This document shows, in pieces, positions 23,102-31,141 of a stretch of 34,551 nucleotides of DNA. Every line of letters starts with the position of its first letter. Position 1 is the first letter of the stretch. Under the pieces are notes generated by a model. It was not told where the DNA came from. It ran no database searches and saw nothing but the letters and a program-made list of their open reading frames with translations. The stretch comes from an uncultured Bacteroides sp. (GTDB lineage Bacteria > Bacteroidota > Bacteroidia > Bacteroidales > Bacteroidaceae), in the NCBI GenBank assembly GCA_900555635.1, contig USLU01000052.1:1-34551 (forward strand), read 5' to 3'. The translations under genes were made by a program, and so were the position numbers.

Positions 23102-26100
23102 TTAGAATGTAAATTTCAAGTTGAAACCAATGTTGCGAGTAGTGGGCATACCGAATACATCAACACCTTGGTTGTTATTGCCTACTGACAATACTGCATC
23201 CGGATCGAACGGTGCATCTTTCTTGAAGAAGAACAAATTACGTGCTATGAGTGATACATCAAGTCCCTCAATGAATTTACTCTTTGCAAGTAATGTTTTA
23301 GGATAAGAATAGCTCAATGAAACCTCTCGCAATCTGATGTTTGTAGCATCATACATATAGTATTCGGAGATACCATTTCTGCCACCTACTGTACCATAAA
23401 AGGCTCTAACATCTGTGAACTTTTGTCCTTGATATTCAATAAATCCGCGATCACGGGATTCGCCAGTTGTTTTAGTAACACCCTTCGAGTCCAAATCTGC
23501 TTGGGTTAGAGACATTACATCACCACCAAAACGGAAATCAATTAAGAAATATAAACTGAAATTCTTATAAGTAACTGTATTACCCCATCCCAATAAAAAA
23601 TCAGGGTTAGCATTGCCTAACAAGTCTTTATTACCGCTATTTCCTAAAGGTTTTTCTTCTCCTGTTTTCTCATCTACTTTAGTGATGATTTTACCTGTTT
23701 CGTCACGTTGGAATGCATTTCCATAAATATCCCCTAACTTACCACCTTCTTTAATACGCATTTGATATGCCATGTTGAAGCCTTCATCATAATAAGAGAA
23801 TTGTGTATAGTCAGGATGCAATGATACAACTTTGTTCTTGTTGGCAGACATATTGAAAGCTGTTTTCCAACGGAAACTTTCATTCATTAATGGCGTACCA
23901 TCCACTGTTAACTCGAAACCTTGGTTGCGGATTTTACCAGCATTGATGTAACGGAATTTGTAAGCAGAACCTGCTGGATTATCCATTCTTAGTAATTGGT
24001 TCTTTGTGTTCGTTTTGTACCATGTAAAATCAACTCCAAAACGATCGTGGAACAAACGCCATTCAGTACCGAATTCAAAAGAATTGCTGATTTCTGGCTT
24101 CAAATCACCACGTTGCTCTATGGTATTAACGTTTACACCGCCACCGGCTGTAATAATGTCTACAGGGTTTGTAATTCCCAACGGGAGGTCATTACCAACT
24201 TCTGCCCATGAACCACGAATTTTAGCAAAACTAATCCATTCGGGTAATTTTAGAGTCTTATTGATAATCCATGTTAAACCTACTGATGGGTAGAAGAATC
24301 CTGACTTTTTACTGTCTGTATGAGCCAAAGTAGATGACCAGTCGTTACGGGCAGTAAGGTCTAAGTATAACATGTCTTTCCAACCAAACTGTGCTGTCGC
24401 AAATACGGACTGTAGTGTGCGCTTTTTATTAATAGTTTGAGTTGCGGCGGCTTTTGTATCCATCACAATATTGGGAACAGTAAATACATTTGGCTTATAT
24501 AAAGATGCAACCTTTGAATCAAGCATAAGTGAGTTTACTGTACTTAAGTTGATACTAGTACCTAAAGCTGCATTAAGTGAGAAATCTCCAAAATTCTTAT
24601 TGAACATGGCCATCAAGTCGGCGTAGGTTTGGAATTCTTGGTTGTCTGACCACACATAGCGACCATTTTCTTTTCCATTGTATTTACCGGTGATATTAGG
24701 AGCTGTACTTGCATACATTTGATTCTCGAATTTGTCACTAACATAATCTACATTACCACGTGCTTGCAAACTAAACCAATCTGTAACTTTCAGATTAGCG
24801 CTGATAGAAGCTAATGCACGATAGCGTTTGTTAGTACTGAGTACACGATTTCTTAACCAATAGGGATTCTGTGACCATTCGCTTATTGTACCGTCATCAT
24901 TCTTTTCAATCCAATTCTGTAGCATCATGTTACGACTTGGGTCGAATGTTTCAAACTCATTCCTATATGGGCTCATGTCTACACCACGTGGGAAACCATA
25001 AAGACTGACTAACGGATTCATATAGTAACCGCCAGTAGCAGGAGAGTTCTTTATTTTTTGCATCATCAATGTGGCGCTACCGTCCAGTTTTAAACGATCA
25101 TTAAATAAGCTTGCCGTTTCATGTAAGCTCAAGTTATGTTTTTGCATTTTATTACTATCAACGATACCTTTTGCTGTAGTATTGGCATAAGAAAAATAAG
25201 TTTGAAGCTTTTCATTACCGGCCGTAATTGCCAATGAATTGATGGCGGTAACCCCATTACCGAAATAATCGCCAACATTATCATAATCTTTTGTATTGCC
25301 CTTTGCTCCCCAACTTGCTGTACCACCATCTTCATTACGGCCGTATGAGTTTTGGAAATCGGGCATACTAATGGCATGGTCTACTGTTAAGTTTGAAGAG
25401 AAAGTAATGCGCTGCATACCTGCTTTACCTCTCTTTGTCGTAATCAATATAACACCATTGGCAGCTTGTGAACCATAGAGAGCGGCAGCAGAAGCACCTT
25501 TCAATATACTCATGCTTTCGATGTCATCTGGATTCAAGTTAGAAATACCATCACCTGCATCACGGTTTACTCCATCATTATCACCACCCATAACAGTTGA
25601 TGTGGATTCAGTGGAATTGTTCAACATTGGAACTCCGTCAATAACATATAAAGGTTGATTGTTACCGCTGGCAAATGCAGAACGTGCTCCACGAATAGCA
25701 ACCTTGGCAGAACCTCCTAAGTTTGATGTTTTATTAATTTGTACACCTGCTGTTTTACCAGCCAATGCGTTAATCATATTAGGATCTTTAGCACGGGTAA
25801 GTTCATTACCATCTACTTGTTGGGTAGAATAAGTCAAAGAAGCAGCTTTCTTCTTAATACCCATAGCCGTTACAACTACTGTCTCCAGTGTCAGCGCTTC
25901 TTCTTTCATCTGGATATTGAGAGTTTTCTGTCCGTTTAAAGCTAACGTAACAGGCTCATAACCTATATAACTTATAATTAATGTGGCATTTGCCGGAACT
26001 GTAAGTGTGAATTCACCATTCAAATCGGTAATAACGCCATTAGTTGTTCCTTTTTCAACTATGTTGGCGCCAATGATAGGTTCACCTTTGACATCTGTAA

Positions 26101-26530
26101 CTACACCTTTTACAGTGTTGTTTTCTTGTTGTACACTAGGTACGTTCTCTATCTTTTCACCGTTCTTTGTTAGTACAATGTTCTTGCCTTCCATTACATA
26201 TTTAATGTTAGTACCTTCGAACATATCATCTAGCACTTCGGCTACTGATTTATTATCTGCATTTACGTTAACAGTGCGGCGTACATCTACGCTTTTCTTG
26301 TTATATACAAACAGATATTCGGTCTGCGACTCAATTTGGGCAAGCACTTGGCCTACTTTAAGTTGAGCATTCGGAATGCTTACTTTAGCATTTTGAGAGT
26401 AACTGTCAGCGCAGTATGCCTGAAACGTTACAAACAAGAGAAGGATTAGGGTGATCTTCATAGTTCGCAATAATTGCTTAATTTCTAAACTTTTTGGACA
26501 AAAAAGTCCCATCAAAGAAATTTTTCTCAT
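23102..26530 (-). CDS. SusC/RagA TonB-dependent transporter with N-terminal STN signalling domain
   Basis: The 1142-aa outer-membrane protein has, in order, a basic N-terminal extension, a signal segment (about 24-42), an STN domain (about 48-108, including QIESQTEYLFVYNKKSVDV), a carboxypeptidase-regulatory-like domain (about 118-205, GVVTDVKGEPIIGANI), a plug domain with VVVTAMG and GASAAALYGSQAANGVILITTK, and a beta barrel ending in NIGFNLKFTF. The STN domain marks a transducer that signals to an anti-sigma factor; the FecR-type gene upstream supplies that partner. Alternative starts exist at Met7 and Met24. Its leader contains a plus-strand terminator and promoter box, suggesting antisense control. 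Confidence 0.93.
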   Translation of the reverse strand: MRKISLMGLFCPKSLEIKQLLRTMKITLILLLFVTFQAYCADSYSQNAKVSIPNAQLKVGQVLAQIESQTEYLFVYNKKSVDVRRTVNVNADNKSVAEVLDDMFEGTNIKYVMEGKNIVLTKNGEKIENVPSVQQENNTVKGVVTDVKGEPIIGANIVEKGTTNGVITDLNGEFTLTVPANATLIISYIGYEPVTLALNGQKTLNIQMKEEALTLETVVVTAMGIKKKAASLTYSTQQVDGNELTRAKDPNMINALAGKTAGVQINKTSNLGGSAKVAIRGARSAFASGNNQPLYVIDGVPMLNNSTESTSTVMGGDNDGVNRDAGDGISNLNPDDIESMSILKGASAAALYGSQAANGVILITTKRGKAGMQRITFSSNLTVDHAISMPDFQNSYGRNEDGGTASWGAKGNTKDYDNVGDYFGNGVTAINSLAITAGNEKLQTYFSYANTTAKGIVDSNKMQKHNLSLHETASLFNDRLKLDGSATLMMQKIKNSPATGGYYMNPLVSLYGFPRGVDMSPYRNEFETFDPSRNMMLQNWIEKNDDGTISEWSQNPYWLRNRVLSTNKRYRALASISANLKVTDWFSLQARGNVDYVSDKFENQMYASTAPNITGKYNGKENGRYVWSDNQEFQTYADLMAMFNKNFGDFSLNAALGTSINLSTVNSLMLDSKVASLYKPNVFTVPNIVMDTKAAATQTINKKRTLQSVFATAQFGWKDMLYLDLTARNDWSSTLAHTDSKKSGFFYPSVGLTWIINKTLKLPEWISFAKIRGSWAEVGNDLPLGITNPVDIITAGGGVNVNTIEQRGDLKPEISNSFEFGTEWRLFHDRFGVDFTWYKTNTKNQLLRMDNPAGSAYKFRYINAGKIRNQGFELTVDGTPLMNESFRWKTAFNMSANKNKVVSLHPDYTQFSYYDEGFNMAYQMRIKEGGKLGDIYGNAFQRDETGKIITKVDEKTGEEKPLGNSGNKDLLGNANPDFLLGWGNTVTYKNFSLYFLIDFRFGGDVMSLTQADLDSKGVTKTTGESRDRGFIEYQGQKFTDVRAFYGTVGGRNGISEYYMYDATNIRLREVSLSYSYPKTLLAKSKFIEGLDVSLIARNLFFFKKDAPFDPDAVLSVGNNNQGVDVFGMPTTRNIGFNLKFTF

Positions 26531-26624
26531 ATCTTTGTCACTGTGTTAAGTTAATAAATTGATTAAGGTCGATTTTTGACTGTTTATGATCGGAAAGTAT
26601 GGGGGTACTTTCCGATCTTTTTTT
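26530..26624 (+). ncRNA. Predicted antisense sRNA in the SusC leader (DonS-like)
   Basis: On the plus strand TATCTTTG (26530-26537) is an exact -7 box, though no TTTG is seen at the -33 distance. About 50 bases later comes a perfect 12-base stem (GATCGGAAAGTA, 26588-26599; TACTTTCCGATC, 26606-26617) with a TGGGGG loop, followed by seven T (26618-26624). The genes on both sides run on the minus strand, so the terminator faces antisense transcription. The RNA would run from about 26544 to 26624, roughly 80 nt. Cis-encoded sRNAs at this place, between the anti-sigma gene and susC, are known in Bacteroides (DonS type). Confidence 0.6.
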
Positions 26625-26724
26625 ATGTCAAAAAGGGAAAGAATTGTTGGGGAGAGTTGTCTTTTCTATACTTTCATAATATTTTGAGGTTTTAAAGGGT
26701 TAGTACTAAATTTATAGGTTTCTA

Positions 26725-27660
26725 TTATTCATATATGATTATCGAATCTTTGGCTTCATTGATGCGGTACTTGAACGGATGATCTTTGGAGATCGTTCGC
26801 AAAATATGCTCTATACCGTCTTGCTCTCTGAATTTACCGGTAAGACCTGTATGGTCTAGCAGTCGGGGACTGGTTACGGTAATTTTTACATTATAGTATT
26901 TTTCCAACTTATCTAGAATACCACCGAATGGTACGTCGTCAAAGCAATATAATCCTTCTTTCCAACGCAAATATTCGTATGAGGGGAGAATTGTTTTTTT
27001 GTATCGCCCGTCATAATTTGCGAAGAACTCCTCTTTCTTTAAGCGCGTCACAACTTGTTTGTTGTGGGCAGTATAGATATCTACTATACCTTCTACCAAT
27101 GTTGTCTCAAATTCTTTACTGCCACTGTAGGCGCAAACATTAAAACAAGTTCCAACTACTTTCACATTATGCATCTCCGTATTTACATAGAATGGAATCT
27201 GTTTGTTCTTAGCCACCTCGAAGTAGGCTTCTCCATCCAGTTCTACATTACGTTCGCTACGGCCGAAATTACTGGCGTATGTTAGTTTGGATTTTGAGTT
27301 CAACCAAACATGCGTACCATCGGCAAGAGTAATTTGAGCACGTTGCCCGGCAGGTACGGTAATGGTTTGCAACTGCGCATCTTTATTATATAAATAATCG
27401 GTTGTCATGAAATAGCCGCAAACGCCTACAATAATAGCCGCAGCTATGCGGGTAGTCCAGCGTATGGTAGCATTAAAATGTATCGTCTTTTTCTGTTTGG
27501 CATCTTGCTTGTCGGAGAATAAAGAAATGTCATACAACATACGTTCCTTCAGGAAAGCTTCCCGATTCTCTTCGGAGGCTTCTACCCAATCCAGGATTTG
27601 CTTTTCTTCGTTGATAGTAGCAGTACCCTTGAAATATTTGTATAATAATTCTTGGTTCAT
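26725..27660 (-). CDS. FecR-family anti-sigma factor
   Basis: The 311-aa single-pass protein has a cytoplasmic N-terminus (about 1-68, with LDWVEASEENREAF) that should hold the sigma factor, a membrane segment (about 70-86), a periplasmic FecR domain (about 95-190, TVPAGQRAQITLADGTHVWLN and GEAYFEVAKN) and a C-terminal DUF4974/secretin-like part (GGILDKLEKYYNVKI). It should receive the signal from the STN domain of the SusC protein and release the ECF sigma. It is encoded between the sigma factor gene and the transporter gene. Confidence 0.92.
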   Translation of the reverse strand: MNQELLYKYFKGTATINEEKQILDWVEASEENREAFLKERMLYDISLFSDKQDAKQKKTIHFNATIRWTTRIAAAIIVGVCGYFMTTDYLYNKDAQLQTITVPAGQRAQITLADGTHVWLNSKSKLTYASNFGRSERNVELDGEAYFEVAKNKQIPFYVNTEMHNVKVVGTCFNVCAYSGSKEFETTLVEGIVDIYTAHNKQVVTRLKKEEFFANYDGRYKKTILPSYEYLRWKEGLYCFDDVPFGGILDKLEKYYNVKITVTSPRLLDHTGLTGKFREQDGIEHILRTISKDHPFKYRINEAKDSIIIYE

Positions 27661-27665
27661 CGTAA

Positions 27666-27730
27666 ATTAATTGGTTGGTTATTAAATGTGAGCCTTTTGC
27701 CCTTTCTGTATATATAACCGACCAACTAAT
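27666..27730. repeat. Long inverted repeat between sigma and anti-sigma genes
   Basis: ATTAATTGGTTGGTTAT (from 27666) and ATAACCGACCAACTAAT (to 27730) pair over 17 bases with two mismatches or G-T pairs around a 31-base loop. It ends just before the anti-sigma start at 27660 and could fold in the shared mRNA. A second short hairpin (AAAAAG, CGCC, CTTTTT on the minus strand, 27763-27778) lies next to the sigma stop. Confidence 0.5.
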
Positions 27731-27783
27731 GACTACCCTATGGAAAAATCAAACTTTTTTTGAAAAAGGGCGCTTTTTAACAT

Positions 27784-28344
27784 TTAAAGGAGTATGGAGG
27801 CTAGATAATCTTTCAATTCCAGGCGAAGAACTCTCAATGCCTTGGTGATATGTGCCTCTACGGTTTTAAGGGATATATTCAATTGTTCGGCAATTTGTTT
27901 ATTAGGTAAGTTCTGGTAGCGGCTTAGTATGAAGATCTGTCTGCTTTGCGCTGGCATATCTTCCAAAACCTTATGTACAATGTGTTGTATCTCCGCGTTG
28001 AATATCTGGTCGGGTTCGCAAGCTTTCAAAGTGGATATACGCAGATCTAGTTCGCGTTGCCCATGACTGTTGATGTCTTCTTCTGCGCGCATGCGTATTT
28101 GTCTGTGCTCTAAAATATTGAGGGATTTATTTTTAATTATGGTAAGCAGCAGAGCATGTAAGTTGCTGTTTTGCTCCCAGCGGTCCCGGTTTTCCCATAA
28201 GGCTATCATTGATTCCATTAAAACATCTTCTGCCTCTTCTTTGTCTCTAAGATAAGAATAAGCAAAAGCCAGGAACTTTTCTTGGTTCTCTTGAAAGAAT
28301 CGAGAGAAAAGATTCATAGTATGAAGATTTCCGGTTTCAGACAT
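27784..28344 (-). CDS. ECF RNA polymerase sigma factor
   Basis: A 186-aa sigma-70 protein of the Bacteroidetes ECF type. Region 2 is seen in AYSYLRDKEEAEDVLMESMIALWENR and region 4 in LPNKQIAEQLNISLKTVEAHITKALRVLR. Regions 1.1 and 3 are absent, as expected. It should direct transcription of the SusC operon once released by the FecR protein. The annotated start is the first Met; Met10 (position 28317) would also leave region 2 complete and cannot be excluded. The start lies 170 bases from the pnp stop, separated by the pnp terminator. Confidence 0.92.
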   Translation of the reverse strand: MSETGNLHTMNLFSRFFQENQEKFLAFAYSYLRDKEEAEDVLMESMIALWENRDRWEQNSNLHALLLTIIKNKSLNILEHRQIRMRAEEDINSHGQRELDLRISTLKACEPDQIFNAEIQHIVHKVLEDMPAQSRQIFILSRYQNLPNKQIAEQLNISLKTVEAHITKALRVLRLELKDYLASILL

Positions 28345-28462
28345 TTTTTAGCAGCTTTAACCAATTTAAGGTTTAGCGTAACAAAACAACATAATCTTTT
28401 TGTAATATGCAAGCATTATGCTTTGTTTTTCTCTTTAAACCTGCCTTTTTTTGACAAAAAGA

Positions 28463-28489
28463 AAACCCGATGGATTATCCATCGGGTTT
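28463..28489 (-). terminator. Intrinsic terminator of pnp
   Basis: An 11-base perfect stem (AAACCCGATGG with CCATCGGGTTT) and a five-base loop lie 24 bases after the pnp stop. On the minus strand it is followed by TTTTCTTTTTG. Confidence 0.85.
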
Positions 28490-28512
28490 CTTAAATATAT
28501 TAAGGTGTGATT

Positions 28513-30732
28513 TTACCTTCTTTCTCTTCTCTCACCTCTTTCAGGTCTTTCGCCTCTCTCTCGTCTTTCTCCCCTTTCAGGTCTTTCACCTCTTTCGGGT
28601 CTTTCAACGTAACCTTCAGGTTTGGGCATCAACACTTTGCGCGATAGTTTGAATTTACCGGTCTTAGGATCAACATCCAGTAATTTCACTTCAATCTCGT
28701 CGCCTTCTTTAATGCCGGCTTCTTCTACTGTTTCCAAGCGTTTCCAGTCGATTTCAGAGATGTGGAGTAAACCGTCTTTACCTGGCAAGAATTCAACGAA
28801 TGCACCGTAAGGCATGATAGAACGTACTTTACCTTTGTATACTTCACCAATTTCCGGTACAGCAACAATGCCCTTAATCAAGCGTATAGCATCGTCAATA
28901 CATTTCTTGTTTGTACCGGCAATTTCGATTCTACCTACATTATCCACTTCTTCGATGGTAATAGTAGCACCCGTTTCTTCCTGCATACCTTGGATAATCT
29001 TACCGCCAGGGCCGATAATTGCTCCAATGAATTCTTTAGGAATAGTCATGGTTTCGATTCTCGGAGCATGAGGCTTCAGGTCTTCACGTGGTTCAGCGAT
29101 GCAGTCAGTCAGTTTGCTTAAGATATATTCGCGACCTTCTTTTGCTTGCAACAAGGCTTTTTCCAGAATCTCGTAAGACAATCCGTCTACCTTGATATCC
29201 ATTTGAGTAGCAGTGATACCGTTCTTGGTACCTGTTACCTTAAAGTCCATATCGCCCAAGTGGTCTTCGTCACCAAGGATGTCGGACAATACTGCATATT
29301 TATCTTCACCGGCATTCTTAATCAAGCCCATAGCAATACCAGAAACCGGATTGTTGATTTTTACACCTGCATCCATCAATGCCAATGTTCCGGCACATAC
29401 GGTAGCCATAGAAGAAGAACCGTTTGATTCGAGGATATCGGAAACTACACGTACTACATACGGATAATTTGCAGGGATTTGTCCTTTCAACGCGCGCCAT
29501 GCCAAGTGACCGTGACCAATTTCACGACGACCTACACCGCGTTGTGCTTTAGCTTCACCTGTAGAGAACGGAGGGAAGTTATAATGCAGCAAGAAACGTT
29601 CTTTGCCATGCTCCAATACGTCGTCTATCATTTTTTCGTCCAACTTTGTTCCAAGTGTAACGGTAGATAAAGATTGGGTCTCGCCACGAGTGAACACTGC
29701 AGATCCGTGAGGACCGGGCAAGTAACCGGTTTCGCACCAAATAGGGCGGATTTCAGTAGTTTTACGTCCGTCCAAGCGCTTGCCTTCGTCCAAGATAGAA
29801 CGGCGCATTGCTTCTTTTTCTACATCATGATAGTAACGGTCGATAAGCGCTGCTTTCTCTGCTAGTTCCTCTTCAGAGAATTGAGCTTTGAATTCTTCGC
29901 GAATAGCGTCGAAGGCATCCATGCGTTCGTGCTTATTCTTGTTGCCTGAAGCAGCGATTGCGTATGCTTTTGCGTAACAAGCATCGTGAACAGCTTTGCG
30001 AAGTTCTTCATCGTTCACTTCGTGGCAGTATTCACGTTTTACAGTAGAGCCAACTTCTTCGGCCAGCTCCATCTGAGCTTTACATTGAACCTTGATAGCT
30101 TCGTGAGCAACCTTCATAGCTTCCAATAAATCGAGTTCGGAAACTTCGCTCATTTCACCTTCCACCATCATGATGTTTTCGTAGGTAGCACCTACCATGA
30201 GGTCCATGTCGGCTTTTTCTAACTGTTCGAAAGTCGGATTAATAACGAACTGGCCCTCAATACGTGCAACACGTACTTCGGAAATCGGTCCGTTGAAAGG
30301 TATGTCAGAAACAGCAAGAGCTGCAGAAGCTGCAAGTCCTGCCAGTGCATCAGGCATATCAATACCATCGGCTGAGAAGAGGATGATATTTACGTATACT
30401 TCTGCATGAAAATTATCAGGAAATAAAGGGCGGAGAGCACGGTCAACAAGGCGGCAAGTGAGAATTTCATAATCAGAAGCGCGTCCTTCACGCTTTGTGA
30501 AACCGCCGGGGAAACGTCCGACTGCGGAGAATTTTTCTTTGTACTCTACCTGTAACGGCATGAAATCTGTTCCGGGAACTGCGTCCTTGGCGGCACAAAC
30601 AGTAGCTAAAAGCATGGTGTTGCCCATACGAAGCATTACAGAACCGTCTGCCTGTTTTGCCAGCTTTCCCGTTTCGAGCGTGATGGTTCTGCCATCAGGG
30701 AGCTCGATTGTCTTAACAATAGGGTTAATCAT
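28513..30732 (-). CDS. pnp: Polyribonucleotide nucleotidyltransferase (PNPase)
   Basis: The 739-aa protein has two RNase PH domains (about 10-230 and 325-545; FTRGETQSL and GRREIGHGHLAWRAL in the second), a KH domain (about 560-620, FIGAIIGPGGKIIQGMQEE) and an S1 domain (about 625-695, GKVRSIMPYGAFVEF). It degrades RNA from the 3' end using phosphate. It is about 28 residues longer than E. coli PNPase because of a C-terminal tail made of RPERGE/RRERGE hexads (about 707-739), encoded by an 18-base repeat. The tail may bind RNA or partner proteins; that is inference. Confidence 0.96.
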   Translation of the reverse strand: MINPIVKTIELPDGRTITLETGKLAKQADGSVMLRMGNTMLLATVCAAKDAVPGTDFMPLQVEYKEKFSAVGRFPGGFTKREGRASDYEILTCRLVDRALRPLFPDNFHAEVYVNIILFSADGIDMPDALAGLAASAALAVSDIPFNGPISEVRVARIEGQFVINPTFEQLEKADMDLMVGATYENIMMVEGEMSEVSELDLLEAMKVAHEAIKVQCKAQMELAEEVGSTVKREYCHEVNDEELRKAVHDACYAKAYAIAASGNKNKHERMDAFDAIREEFKAQFSEEELAEKAALIDRYYHDVEKEAMRRSILDEGKRLDGRKTTEIRPIWCETGYLPGPHGSAVFTRGETQSLSTVTLGTKLDEKMIDDVLEHGKERFLLHYNFPPFSTGEAKAQRGVGRREIGHGHLAWRALKGQIPANYPYVVRVVSDILESNGSSSMATVCAGTLALMDAGVKINNPVSGIAMGLIKNAGEDKYAVLSDILGDEDHLGDMDFKVTGTKNGITATQMDIKVDGLSYEILEKALLQAKEGREYILSKLTDCIAEPREDLKPHAPRIETMTIPKEFIGAIIGPGGKIIQGMQEETGATITIEEVDNVGRIEIAGTNKKCIDDAIRLIKGIVAVPEIGEVYKGKVRSIMPYGAFVEFLPGKDGLLHISEIDWKRLETVEEAGIKEGDEIEVKLLDVDPKTGKFKLSRKVLMPKPEGYVERPERGERPERGERRERGERPERGERRERR

Positions 30733-30771
30733 AAAAAATGTTTTATATCTAATTTTCTTTCAAAATTCGTG

Positions 30772-30779
30772 CAAAGATA
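30772..30779 (-). promoter_or_regulatory. -7 box of pnp
   Basis: It reads TATCTTTG on the minus strand, an exact match, giving a leader of about 35-40 bases before the ATG at 30732. The -33 region is only TTTTA-like. Confidence 0.65.
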
Positions 30780-30874
30780 CATATTTTATTCGTGTAAAAC
30801 GGTGGGAATGAGATAAAAAGTTTGTATTTATTCGTTTTTTACATTTTTATATGTGGAAGATACGAAGAAAATGC

Positions 30875-30904
30875 TTTGACTAATCTTGAAAAGACGTATA
30901 TTTG
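30875..30904 (+). promoter_or_regulatory. Promoter of the thioredoxin-like lipoprotein gene
   Basis: TTTGAC begins at 30875 and TATATTTG is at 30897-30904, with 18 bases between TTTG and the -7 box. Transcription would start near 30911, giving a leader of about 230 bases before the ATG at 31142. Confidence 0.72.
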
Positions 30905-30910
30905 CAGGCA

Positions 30911-31100
30911 TGTTAGCAGACGTCCTCCGGAGCGTTAAGAATAGTAGGGGATCGGAAAAAAAGAACATTTTTGCCGGCACCCTATCAGCTCCCTACCTGC
31001 TCCTTACCCGCTCCCTACCTGCTCCCTGTGCTTAGACAGGGAGAAAACACGGAGAAGACAGGGATCGGATAGGTCGAAAAAGAGATAAAGACCAATTAGA
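30911..31100 (+). promoter_or_regulatory. Structured 5' leader with four 11-bp tandem repeats
   Basis: GCTCCCTACCT-type units repeat four times without gap (30988-31031; copies 2 and 4 vary). The last unit forms a perfect stem CTCCCTGT/ACAGGGAG (31022-31029, 31036-31043), and an outer pair CCTATC/GATAGG (30981-30986, 31068-31073) closes the region. Each unit could compete for the same downstream AGGGA segments, allowing alternative folds. Together with the promoter this accounts for the 409-base gap between pnp and the next gene. It resembles no riboswitch I know; a dispersed Bacteroides repeat is also possible. Confidence 0.5.
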
Positions 31101-31141
31101 ATATGAAAAATACATTTGAAAAGATAAAACTAAGATACGAT

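Noticed and set aside
26588..26617. The hairpin in the SusC leader as a terminator for the anti-sigma transcript.
   Set aside because: On the minus strand it is followed by ATAAACAG rather than a T-run; the seven T lie on the plus-strand side, so it fits antisense termination better.
28513..28620. Repeated blocks at the 3' end of pnp that might be taken for a repeat array.
   Set aside because: They are in frame and encode the RPERGE tail; there are no unique spacers, so this is not a CRISPR array.
30988..31031. The 11-bp tandem repeats considered as a CRISPR or origin iteron array.
   Set aside because: Units are contiguous with no spacers, lie downstream of a normal promoter, and no replication or cas gene is nearby.
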